A stretch of 64,000 nucleotides of DNA, from positions 4,582,001-4,646,000 of the forward strand of contig NC_086351.1 in the NCBI RefSeq assembly GCF_036324505.1. The letters are read 5' to 3'. A model generated the notes under the pieces. It made no database searches. It saw nothing but the letters and a program-made list of their open reading frames with translations, and was not told the origin of the DNA. Numbering within the stretch: the stretch's first letter is position 1; every line of letters starts with the position of its first letter. Shown piece by piece: positions 25,301-35,340 of the stretch. The DNA comes from Eleginops maclovinus (lineage: Eukaryota; Chordata; Actinopteri; Perciformes; Eleginopidae). A program made the position numbers and the translations under genes.

Positions 25301-28300
25301 ACGATGTGGTGTCCCGTGTTTTTACAGACGCAAGACAAGGTGGGTGTCAGCGCCTTGACTGAGTCACATGGACATGCTTCAGGCCTTATACAGATAACAC
25401 TTACAGACTAAAAACATCAACACATACATCCATGCACTCTTCATACACAACATAAACACACTAAGTGGCAAGTATCTGCGTGTGAAGGAATTGGAGTAAG
25501 CTTGATTGTTGATCGGTTGGATTGTTCTCAGTGGATGTGAATGCAGGTGTGTGGATTTAGAGGATGTTATTATAAGTGACCAGTAAAGGAAACTCCTAGT
25601 ACAGTTATTATGTAGAAGCAATGCATGGCTTCTTTGTTAACATACTCTTGTATTTAGCTCCCTGTAACTCATGTAGAAAGTGTTGGTAATGAAGTCCTGC
25701 CATGCTTACAATATATGAAGGGTACTCTAACCAGAATATGCATGTCATATCTCATGCATATTCATTTGTCACTCATTTTCTCTCTTTCTTTATCTTTTTT
25801 TCATGTGATTTGTTCTTTTTCCACAAATGTCTGTGCACTCTTGATGCATATGACTTTGATATTCTCTCCTTTTTATATCTCCTTCCATTCTATGGCATTT
25901 TTTCCGTCCTTCCAAATATTTGTCCTGGTTTTTCTCCTTGTCCTTCGTTCCATTTTCTTCGTATCCATCTTTCCTCTCTTGAATTCCTTCTTTTCCTATC
26001 CCAATTCCTCCTTCCCTCTCCCCTTAATGCCTCCCTACCCCCTCTCCCTCCTCCCTACAGTAGGAAAGTGGCTCGTAGCGAGAGTGCCCGTGTGGACCGG
26101 CACTCCTCTCGGCGTCGCGGCTCTTCCCGGGCCAAACAGTCCCGCTCCCGTAGTGATGTGGACCTGCAGCCGCCTTCTGCCATGACAACAACACCTGTCC
26201 CGCTCTCCCCCCGCCACCTCCATCCGTAAGATGGACAAACCCCCCTCTTAATGCCTCTCTGATTGAGAGGTGCACAGCAGGGACAGACTGTCAAACACCG
26301 ACAGATAAAACAGAATGACAGCAGCCGTTCTAAGATTTAAGACTCAAAGGCTTGTTTTTCACATGCAAATAAACTAAACTTATAAATATAATAAATAAAA
26401 TACAGCAAGACAACGGTGCAAGTCACACAACGGTGCAAGTCACACAACGGTGCAAGTAAGATGAAGAAATAACTTGACTATCATAACCAGAATATGATTT
26501 TTTTGTTTTTGTAAAGGGGCAAATTGGTTTTTCATGAAAGTTTCATTTTAAAATGAATAAAAAAGAGGTCTATCAAATAAAATAAAATGTAATATATAAA
26601 CATTAAAAGTAAGAATGTGCAATTAAAAGATGAAATTAGATATATGATCAGCAACATTTCAGTAAAATGTGTAGTAAAAATGTGCCAGTAAATTGAGTGC
26701 CTGGCCTATTTACTCTATATACATATAATATAGGCTAAAAGTAAAAACGGAATATAAAATAAATACTTTACAGTGCAATAAAATACTAAAATAAATGTGA
26801 AGGAAGTTAAACTAAATCATTATTAATGAAACGAGTAGTAACTCATTCAGAACCAATAGGTAGGTCCCTATGAGGATATTTAAACTGAATTATTTTGAAA
26901 GGGTCCATTGCCTCCTGTTTTATACCCAACCTGTAGGAATCAATGTGACTGACGGCTTGACTGACTCATTATTCACTGCTGACCTGTGAATGCCCGGTCA
27001 GATAGTGAGTAACGGTTTAACAGCACTCTCAGTCTCAGTGAGAGGTCAGTCGTGCTGCTCTTCAGGGGAACGATTATTGAGTTAGCTCAGTGTTGATCAT
27101 TAAGTAAGCATTAAGTGTCTTAGCCTTTTATTAAGGGTTCGTTAGCGACCTGATAATTGACTGTAGATCCGGTCAGTTGTCGGGACTCAGAGGGGGGGCG
27201 TCATGAATCAGTAAAACAAACAGAATCCGATAACGGGGGTCACGTTTAGTCAAAGCAGGGGCTTGTGGTATTCTTTTTCATGGATGTCCAGAGGGTCTTT
27301 GTGCAAATAATGCCCGAAAGAAGCAGAAAACAGATACACTTCAATTTAAAGTGGTGTGATTTTAAAGTGTATGAATAAATACAATGATAAAACCATAATG
27401 CAATGGTAGCTGGGCAACAGATAACCAACAGGTATTTGCACTTTTCCATTTTTATCATGGTTTTTGTCTCATTTTATTCAGCCATAAATCATTACGTTAT
27501 TATGTCTTTAATAAGAGAGAAGTAGTGAGGTGATTTAGTAATATTGGTTTTAACTACTAGCTGCTATTGATGTAAGACTCTAAGCTAAACTGAGCAACAG
27601 GAAAAATAATGGGGGAAATAATACCAAAACAATCATGCATAGCTTATCCGACATATTTTGAATAGTGATGTCATGTCTGTATTATCTAATGTAAGACGTA
27701 CCTGTTGCGCCTTTAGAAATGCAGGACCTCCAATGGTGACACCAGGGTGTGTGTCAAACCACTTGCTCATACTTTAATATGTTTTATATTTAAGTTGTTC
27801 ATTCTCTTATTTTCCTCCTTAGTTTCGATAGCCCATTTCTACCCCCTGAAGGGCCCGGCCACTCCCCCACCAGCCCCTCCCCACAGCTGGAGGAGATGGA
27901 TCCGCGCCTCCTGGAGTTTGAGCAGGACCCCCCCAACTGGAGGGAGCTGGTTCCTCCTGAAGCTATGGCCAGCCTCAGCAAGAAGGAGACCAAACGGCAG
28001 GAGGTCATCAATGGTGAGGAGAGGAGAGAATACGCAGCACGTGATGAGACTGAAACCGCTGTTCAGATATACGGTTGCAGCATTATGGCACTTCTTATTT
28101 TGTGCATACTCTCCCCCCTTCAGAGTTGTTTGCAACTGAGCACGCCCATGTGAGGATGCTGAGCGTCCTCCAGATGATCTTCTCCAAGCCTCTGGAGAGA
28201 GAGGAGCTCCTGACCGCCACTGAGATGTCGGCCATCTTCCCCAATCTGGATGAGATCATTGAGATGCACTGTGAGTGGTGCTGGAAGAAAAAAAGGCCTT

Positions 28301-28332
28301 TTCTTATTTATGTTTACATCGTCCCAGAGTCA

Positions 28333-28416
<84 letters not shown>

Positions 28417-29958
28417 GAAGCTAGGGTTGTTTTCCCAGGCCAAAAGCAAACCTGTATGCAGTGAATCTAAATTAGCTCAGCGTTGTTTGTACTTGTTGCC
28501 AGTCATAAAGGAAGCTAGATGTGCAGCCTGCAAACTTGGAACAGGATATATCAGGGGGAAAGTCGAGAATAAATCAGTATTCAAAAAACATTGCATTAAT
28601 CACATCAAGTTTCCTTCAGGATAATTGGCACAGAGTGAGTACACATATGAGGAATTTGAATTAGTTTGATCTGAAATGTGCTTATAAAGAGATAGAAAAC
28701 AAAGCTGACAGAGATTCAACAAACATTTATCTAATATGTCCAAAGAAGAAAGTTAAACTGACCCTATTATGCTAATTGGGTTTCCCCCATTTTTGTGCAT
28801 GTGAATGGTTTGCAAAGGCAAAAATCCCTCCGGAGGGAGTTTCTCCCTCACACACTCCCCCCCCCCTTCCTTTAAGGCCTCCATTCGACTCCTTTGTTTA
28901 CTTCCATAACAAAGTGACATCACTATGTATCACTCACGCTTCTATTGGCTAGCACTCCAACACAACAACACATACTTGAGAGGCTAAGGGGCGGGACATC
29001 TCTAAGCGGTTGACCAGAGTCGGCCAGCTAACCAATCAGAGCAGACTGGGCTCTGGTTTCAGACAGAGGGTGAAAAGAGGTGCTGCAGCACAGGCAGTAT
29101 GAGAAAAATAAACAGCTTTTTGAACATTAAAGCAGGGAGACATGTCCCAGTAGAGGCACAAAGTACAAATATCCACTTGAAACTGAGCATAGTAGGGTAA
29201 CTTCAAAGAAGATAAATATTTATGAAGCTATATTACAGTACAGTGGAGCAGGGTGCAAATGTGCGGGAAAACATATTGAAAGACCATTGTAACAGTTTCC
29301 TTTATACAGTATATGTGATATATTGGTTAAATGTAAATGATTGATCTGTTTTTCTCTCACTGTGAATCCAGATAACTTCCTGGAGAGCCTGACTAAACTG
29401 CGATGTCCGGAAGATAACTTCATCGTCAAATCCATCAGCACCACCGTGTTCAACAGAGTGAGTACCTTAAACATTACTCTATCTCTCTTTTCTGTGTGTG
29501 TATAATATTGGATGCAGCTTTATTAGTCACAGTCTTTACTGTGTACCCCATCCAGCTTTATCTCCATCTGCCCATCTATTCATTCCCTCCACAAAACAGT
29601 GTCATTTCATGTGTGTGTGTGTGTGTGTGTGTGTTTCAGTTCGGAGGCACAGAGGGGGAATGGTTCCAGAAATTGACAGCCCGCTTCTGCAGTCACCAGT
29701 CATGGGCCTTGGACCAGATCAAGAGCAGACAGAAGAAAGAGCCACGCTTCAACTCTTTCATACTGGTAAGCACACACACAAACGCATATACCATACACAC
29801 ACAACCCCCCCCCCCCCCCACACACACACACACACACACCATCTGACTGTAAAAGGTTTAACAGACAGATGGGTTTACTCAGACATACAAAGGGTCAAAT
29901 ATGTGGACTCAAATGTATGATTTCAATCTGACTTTGTGTGTGTGTGTGTGTGTGTGTC

Positions 29959-30019
<61 letters not shown>

Positions 30020-33000
30020 CCCAGGAGGCTGAGAGTAAGCCCCAGTGCCGCAGGCTGCAGCTGAAGGACATTATTCCCATAGAGATGCAGAGACTGACCA
30101 AATACCCGCTGCTGCTGGAGAATATTGCCAAGAACACAGGTGTGTGTGTGTGTGTGTGTGTGTCCTATTTCTGGTTGTCACGGTTTTGTGTATGTCAGTA
30201 TGCTCAGTATTCACATTTTAATGAGTCCTTATGTTTTTACTCATGACAGTTATGCATTATTAATAAAAGGTTATATATCTTTTTTATTACAATATTAATA
30301 AACGTTCTATTGTGACTATAGATTTACCTGGAAATTCTATTCGACAGTTGTTTATATTTGACCGACCTAGACATTAAATAAATGCAAAAATTGAGGAAAA
30401 CCTCAAAAGCAGTTCTCCTCAACAATGTACTATAGCATCCATATATATATTAAAGGTGTTTCAACCACAGTGTAATCAATATTGTTATATTGTTTCATGG
30501 TATATATCCCTTTATTGCTCTGCATTTGGTATTTTCCTCTTGTTTTACGAAAGACTGACGAAAAGGTGAATAAGACGAGTTAAAAGTGACAGAGAATCAT
30601 CCTTTAATAACTCCATGTCTTGTGTTTAATGTGCGCAAACTGATGCATGGGTTTGTATATTTTACGGCAGCTATATGATGATCTATCTGTTTGTGTGAAA
30701 GTTTAGATTAAGAGTTATGCCGATGTGTATCAGAAGAACAAGGGATAAATGCGGACGAACGGCTGCAAAACATTTGAACAATCGATTACTCTCCGTCCTT
30801 TGTACCCTCGTGATTTATGGCTTTTGTTTGGGCTCTGCTGTATTTTCCTCATCTCTGTTTTTCCCCTGTCCCTCCCCAGAGGACCTGACGGAGAAGGAGA
30901 GGATCCAGCAGAGCGCAGAGTGCTGCAGAAAGATCCTCAACCATGTCAACGAGGAGGTCAAAAACATGGAGAACCTATTGGTGAGAAACACACAATCCAT
31001 CACTCAACGCACCGTTACGTAGTGATTGAGCACCAATTGAAGTGAATTCATTTTGAGAGGTCTTAATGTCTCTGCTTGTCGGTTTCTCTGCTTTCTGTCC
31101 TCTTTCTGACCCGATAACCTTTTCTCTCCCTGTCTCCAGACTTTGAAGGACTACCAGCGCAGACTGGACACATCAGGGCTCAAACCCAGTAATGATCTTT
31201 ATACAGAATATAAGGTAATGTTTGCACAAACTTTACAGATTTTGACATTTTTTGCAAGAAATATTCTCATTATTGTCCTGCTGGCTCTTCTAGTACATGG
31301 ACCTGACTCAGAAGAAGATGCTTTATGAAGGCTCGGTGACCTGGAGACTCACAAAGGAGAAGGCAATTGGTAAATATACCCTGTGCTGTGTATTTAATGC
31401 ATACAAGCTGCCTGGGATTATCAGTGTTCTGCTGCAGGAAGAAGGACAAAAAAACATTTCACAGACACTTCGAAATGTGCTATTTTTGTCCAATTATATT
31501 AAACAATTGATATGGCCAGCCAAGCATACTTAAATAGCTGCTATATTTGTTTAAAATGGTTTTATCTATGTGTTTTCAAGCGGCAAACGTTGGGCGTTTT
31601 CATTTCCCTTTTCTTAAACATGAAGATTAAACTTGCTCTCAATGGAAATCCAGCTGCAGGGTGGTGATTTTCCTTTAACCTATTCAACCGTTGACTTCCT
31701 TTTTCTTATATCAAGTTTACTTCAATAACCCTATTTCAATCAAATCTATTCAACTTGATTTATTCCTGAATGGTCAGTTGAATGAAGCCTAGATGAACGG
31801 ATGTAGAAACATTATAAAACACAAAGCAAACAGAAAGTAATCAAACATCAATACAATCACATGAAAGCAATCCTAATCAAGTACAAAGAAACAACTTGAA
31901 TCCAATCAAGGCTATATGCTTTATAAACTGGATGTGGAATCAGTCATAAATACATCAATATCTAAAAAGAACTGTCGAACGTAATGAATCCATAGACATT
32001 AGAAAAGCCCTTTCAGATATTTTGAAAACGGTCTCGCTTATCGTCCGTCTATTTCTCCCTAGCTTTTGCTATCTTGAACTTGAATAGATAAATTAATAAA
32101 TAATTGCAAACAAAAAATATCTAAAAAAGAACAAAAGGAAAGTAATGAAGCCATGCACAAAACATTACCCGAGGACTTCAGAAAACAGGGAGCCTTCCCA
32201 TCTCACTTTCGTCTCTTCCTCCCTGTCCTTTGCTATCTTTCCTCCTCACCGTCCTCCTCCTTCTCCTCCCGGTCTCCCAGAGGTGCAGTGTGTGCTGCTC
32301 GGGGATCTGCTGGTGCTCCTCCAGCGGCAGGACGACAAGATGGTCCTCAAATGCCAGAGCAAGAGCAACATCGCCGTGCAGGAGGGCAAGCAGATGCTGA
32401 GCCCCATCATCAAGCTGGACTCGGTCTTCCTGCGTGAGGTGGCCACAGGTGAGCCACAATCCTACAGCAGTTTCACACACAAATACTGCACTTACATTGT
32501 GAGATCAACCTTTAATCTGCTTCTTTTTTTTTAGATCGGAAGGCCTTCTATGTGATCTTTACCTGGGAAAGCGGAGCTCAGATCTATGAGCTGGTGGCTC
32601 AGTCTATAGGAGAGAGGAAAATGTAAGATAGAAACACACACATTAATCATGCTTGTTTCAGAGGGTAAATCATAACATCTGTTTTGTTTGTGTTTACAGA
32701 TGGACTGATGTGATAAAAAACGCAGTGGATGATCTGAAGAAGACTGGAGCGCCCATGAGGTTGTCGCTGCCTCCTGGGGGTGGAGGATTGCCCTTCATTC
32801 CTTCCCCGTATGTATCCGTGTGTGTGTGAACGTCTGTCCAAAGTTGTATTCACCGCCTGCCAAAGTTCACCCGTCTCAAAATATCTTATTTATTCTGTCA
32901 TTTCCCCCGCCGTCAGGCTGCCTGTCCTTCTGAGCCCCACTGAGAATGGAGGTTTGAAAAGCAGCAGTGGTGAGAGCGCAGCCCAACACTAAATAAAAAA

Positions 33001-34587
33001 AACGCTCAAATTTGTTATTGTTACACATTTCTGAAATCTGGAGCCAGAGTTAAGCCTTGTGTCTGCCTGCAGATCGAGATAAGGACAGCTTGACGAATGA
33101 CAAGTCTGCAGACCCGAGGCACAGGCTGATTGATTTCCTGTCAGACAAAGGCTTCGACTTGATAGGCCACTCCAACAGCGATCAGGAGAAGATGGCCAAC
33201 AGTGCTTTGGATGAAGGTGAATGAGGGTCTTCTTCTATAGAGGATTTTTATATAACTGTCTCTCCTTTCTTCCATAGCAGCATGTCTGACTTTCTAATGA
33301 AACCTGTAAACGTGTCTCCCGTTAGTCATGTCGCTGAAAAGGCTGCTGGTCGGCAGCATCAGCCTTTCAGAAGACTCGCAGCTCGATGAGGAAAACGGAG
33401 AGGAGCAATCGGAGAGGCCCAGTCAGGAAGCGGATAGTCAGTCCACAGGTAGGCTTTTGGGGCTTTAAGGAAGTTTAACATTGTTAGAAAATACATTTCT
33501 TCAAGAAAAAACAAGAATCTTATTAAAAGCGAGGGTTTTATTGTTGGTAGTATGCCATCATTTCTGTTGGCTGAGCATCAACTTCATTAAATTATGGCTG
33601 TGAAGTATCGCAGTTGCATTTATTTAGTATAAATATGGCAATTTCCTATTTAATGGAGGGATATGAGATAAAGACAAAAGAGTTTCTTTCACATTCGCCC
33701 ACATAGTATAGTAGTATAAGGATAACGGCAGAATCGATGTTTCCTTGTTTATTCTAAAGGAAACTTTTGAGACAATTCAAGTTTAGCAAAGACAAGACGA
33801 TGCACTGTGTTATTTGTCGGAATGAACTGCAATTTAAAAGTCCTGACACATCTAAATGAAATCTTTTAATCCACAGATGAAAGCCAGCCCACTGACAGGG
33901 GAGCGGACGAGGCGAACGATCACTCTTGTGAAAAAGAAGGAGCCGGGACGAAGGGCGAGGAGGAGAGGAGCATCACTGCGCCCCTGGTGCTGTCCCAGGA
34001 GAGGATGGAGGAGGTGTGCAGGAGGCTCCACAGTCTGGAGGATCACCTAAAGAGACTACAGGTGAGGGGGCGGCAGAGGGGGAGGGATACAGAGAAAAGC
34101 TGCGAGCAGTTGTATGACAGGGCCAGATGAAGATGAGACACGTAACAAAAGATGAGAGCCGACTGGAGAGAGACACATCGAGGATTTCACTAAGGATAAC
34201 TTAAGTAAGGAGCAAGCCGCGGTATACTTTGGACAATTGGGGCCAAAATGGCTCAAAAGAGAAACTAGACAATAGAAAACCGTTTAACCACTGCTGTTAT
34301 TGCTCGGCTGAAAATTGCCTTGTGAAATTGGACTTCTCAGAAAATGGCTATTATGTCCAGCGCTTGCAATGGGATGTGTCAGAGACGCGGGCGAGGGAGA
34401 CGAAGAGAGGATGTTAAGAGGAGGAGGAGGGTGAAGTGTGTGTGTGTGTGAGGGTGGGGGTGCCAGAGTCTGTCCTCAGTTCCTAAGGTGATATTGATTT
34501 TGTGTGTTGCAGACTGTAGAAGAGGAGCACCACCGGCTGCAGGAGGCCCTTTCCAAGTTCTCACTGGAGGGGGGGAACTTCCAGTGA
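13173..34587 (+). CDS. arhgef1: Rho guanine nucleotide exchange factor 1 (p115-RhoGEF), 29 coding exons
   Basis: Cytoplasmic/membrane-recruited exchange factor that couples G-alpha-12/13 to RhoA. Joining 29 phase-consistent exons gives 1054 residues, against 912 in human. Domain order: acidic N-terminus and RGS-like domain (about residues 1-232), a long Ser/Pro/basic linker (233-485), DH domain (about 488-690), PH domain (about 710-862), and an acidic tail ending in a predicted helix. Diagnostic segments include IIGAEDEDFEN at the start, RRLQLKDIIPIEMQRLTKYP in the DH domain and FYVIFTW in the PH domain; all closely resemble mammalian ARHGEF1. Every intron is GT-AG and all phases agree, so I see no frameshift or stop. 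The extra length compared with human lies mostly in the linker and tail. The Met at 13173 is the first Met in its exon, but the frame stays open upstream to the acceptor at 13138-13139, so an earlier exon could add N-terminal residues. It lies directly upstream of cd79a, as in mammals. Confidence 0.95.
13424..13714 (-). pseudogene. Antisense LINE reverse-transcriptase C-terminal relic
   Basis: An open minus-strand frame contains SDLCQLCRGTETEEHFLSQW. This resembles the C-x2-C...(E)EHFL...C segment at the C-terminus of many fish non-LTR retrotransposon ORF2 proteins; the final Cys is replaced by Trp. It lies in the first arhgef1 intron seen here. No RT or endonuclease motifs remain. Confidence 0.5.
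15632..16010 (-). mobile_element. Non-autonomous TIR element, family A, copy 2 (inverted)
   Basis: Starts TTAAAGGGGCCCAATTATGC and carries the reverse complement of the family A core (GTGCTGCAGCACCTCTTTTC, then TGATTGGTTAGCTGGCC). It lies immediately downstream of the arhgef1 exon ending at 15599. Confidence 0.7.
17750..18310 (+). pseudogene. Decayed L1-like LINE ORF2 3' fragment
   Basis: Across at least two frames the translation shows short stretches resembling the C-terminal region of fish L1/Tx1-type ORF2, such as SVPKISPLLPIYTKSC and NGSTRSEYTHLLYVEERVAVF. It is broken by frame changes and sits in an arhgef1 intron. Confidence 0.4.
19462..19808. mobile_element. hAT-like non-autonomous TIR element
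   Basis: Left end CAGGGCTGCACAATTTAAAT and right end AATCATGCAGCTCTA are inverted copies of a TIR very common in fish genomes. The interior is AT-rich with 'aatcgcaat' repeats and no coding frame. Target duplications are not clear. Confidence 0.55.
22494..27949 (+). CDS. arhgef1: arhgef1 exons for the inter-domain linker
   Basis: Coding exons: 22494-22566, 22731-22760 (30 nt), 23146-23346, 24183-24321, 26061-26225 and the first part of 27823-28013. They encode a low-complexity linker rich in Ser, Pro, Glu and Arg between the RGS-like and DH domains. In human p115 the region between these domains contributes to autoinhibition. The 26061-26225 exon is strongly basic (many RS and SR dipeptides) and is followed by PPVPLSP-like proline-rich sequence. 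This is the least conserved part of the gene; exon calls rest on acceptor/donor consensus and unbroken phase rather than on protein similarity, so small alternative exons could be missed. The 3'-most exon returns to clear homology (DPPNWRELVPPE, as PPGWRELVPPD in human). Confidence 0.85.
25328..25339 (+). CDS. arhgef1: Candidate 12-nt cassette microexon of arhgef1
   Basis: Twelve bases (ACGCAAGACAAG) lie between a tttttacag acceptor and a gtgggt donor, inside the intron joining the exons ending at 24321 and starting at 26061. That intron is phase 2. Inclusion keeps the frame and changes the junction from KE-S-RKVARS to KE-RRKTS-RKVARS, creating a basic R-R-x-S/T type sequence. The signal is only consensus splice sites and frame preservation, so it could be coincidental. 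Confidence 0.35.
26410..26457. repeat. 17-bp tandem repeat, 2.8 copies
   Basis: The unit ACAACGGTGCAAGTCAC is repeated twice exactly, then partially (14 bp). It lies in an arhgef1 intron. Confidence 0.95.
27950..30980 (+). CDS. arhgef1: arhgef1 exons for the DH (Dbl homology) catalytic domain
   Basis: Coding exons: the 3' part of 27823-28013, then 28124-28270, 29372-29457, 29640-29765, 30025-30139 and 30880-30980. The DH domain catalyses GDP release from RhoA. Visible hallmarks are KRQEVINELFATEHAHVRML (first conserved helix), GEWFQKLTARFCSHQSWAL, and RRLQLKDIIPIEMQRLTKYP followed by LLLENIAKNTED (the most conserved DH helix). Phases run 1-1-0-0-1-0 without conflict. Oddity: exons 29640-29765 and 30025-30139 are bordered by (GT)n or (CA)n arrays lying a few nucleotides from their splice sites, and the donor after 30139 is itself the first GT of a (GT)n run. 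Confidence 0.95.
28334..28414. repeat. (CA)n microsatellite in an arhgef1 DH intron
   Basis: About 40 CA units starting 63 nt downstream of the donor at 28271. Confidence 0.97.
28752..29207 (+). mobile_element. Non-autonomous TIR element, family A, copy 3 (fullest)
   Basis: The most complete copy: left end ACCCTATTATGCTAATTGGG, right end GAGCATAGTAGGGT, with the whole shared core between. It is intronic, between the arhgef1 DH exons ending at 28270 and starting at 29372. Confidence 0.75.
29610..30163. repeat. Cluster of CA/GT arrays around two arhgef1 DH exons
   Basis: (GT)12 at 29610-29634 ends 5 nt before the exon at 29640. C16 then (CA)10 sits at 29804-29839 in the next intron. (GT)n at about 29935-30017 ends 7 nt before the exon at 30025. 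(GT)12 at 30140-30163 begins at the donor itself. Confidence 0.95.
31140..32807 (+). CDS. arhgef1: arhgef1 exons for the DH-PH junction and PH domain
   Basis: Coding exons: 31140-31214 (LKDYQRRLD, the end of the DH helix), 31294-31369, 32281-32448, 32535-32622 and 32700-32807. The PH fold is recognisable from MLYEGSVTWRLTKEKAIE, then VLLGDLLVLLQRQDDKMVLK, then DRKAFYVIFTWESGAQIYEL, and finally the C-terminal helix with the invariant Trp in ERKIWTDVIKNAV. In this family the PH domain binds activated RhoA and phosphoinositides. Human has Asn where this protein has Ile just before that Trp. The 912-nt intron between 31369 and 32281 is AT-rich and shows no gene. Confidence 0.94.
32917..34587 (+). 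CDS. arhgef1: arhgef1 C-terminal tail exons and stop codon
   Basis: Coding exons: 32917-32969, 33073-33216, 33326-33448, 33877-34061 and 34513-34587, with TGA at 34585-34587. The tail is acidic and Ser/Glu rich. Recognisable points are the SENGN-like segment (SPTENGGLKSSSG), VMSLKRLLVGSISLSEDSQ (human KVLSLKQLLFPAEED), and a last helical stretch of about 45 residues, ERMEEVCRRLHSLEDHLKRL then VEEEHHRLQEALSKF. That stretch corresponds to the human C-terminal leucine-rich helix implicated in self-association. Predicted end: EGGNFQ, stop. Confidence 0.9.
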
Positions 34588-34791
34588 GAGACCACCACGC
34601 CACCTGCTGGCAACTAGGTGGGAACACTTACCTGAGTATTAGAATTACATTCATTTAACACTCGCAAGTTTCATTTATGTAAAGTTTCAGGTCAAGAATT
34701 TCAATTTTAGGCTATTTTCTTCAAATAGGAGAATTAAGTTGAAACTAATTTGACAATAAATATGCATAACAACTAAATCAGATAGACATTA

Positions 34792-35340
34792 GGGCTGTCC
34801 TCGACTGGAGAAATTCTTAGTCAACAAAGACTCACACAATACTAATCGATTAGTCGATTTACTGTCCGAAAAACTGAGTGTCTCCTCAGAATAATTATTC
34901 AAAAGTACACATTTAAAAAAATTGGGTGGAAATATGTTGTTCAAAAGTGATGAAACCACCAATTAAATGAGAAGACGTCAAAAAGGGGACAACCCCCCCC
35001 CCCCATTTAAATGTTCAAATATACGATCAAAATATAAAACAGACGTGAGAATGTTATAATCATTTAAATAGCATGTACATTTCTGGATTGTATTATTATC
35101 TGGATTACTAAAATGTTGAGGTGTGAGTAAAACTATTGATTAGGTTCATTTTAAGTGAATCTTCTGAGCAAAAGATGGGACTCTTTTTAGCCCCGAGTGT
35201 CTGCAGTCTTACTGTCAGAAAACAAACAACCTCAGTAAATAAGACAGGGTTGCTTTTGTGTAGCCTCAAGTCATGCAGAGTAGGAAAAATGTCTACAGCT
35301 GTAAAAACTGAGGATGACTGATAAACGAATCTAATGACTA
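34792..35340. mobile_element. Probable truncated hAT-like element
   Basis: The left end AGGGCTGTCCTCGACTGGAG followed by AATCGATTAGTCGATTTACT matches a familiar fish TIR element. The matching right TIR is not found, so it seems truncated. It lies in the putative intron of the arhgef1 3' UTR. Confidence 0.4.

Noticed and set aside
25702..26229. 175-codon frame running into the arhgef1 exon at 26061
   Set aside because: Only the last 55 codons are exon; the hydrophobic stretch before it is the pyrimidine-rich intron end read as protein.
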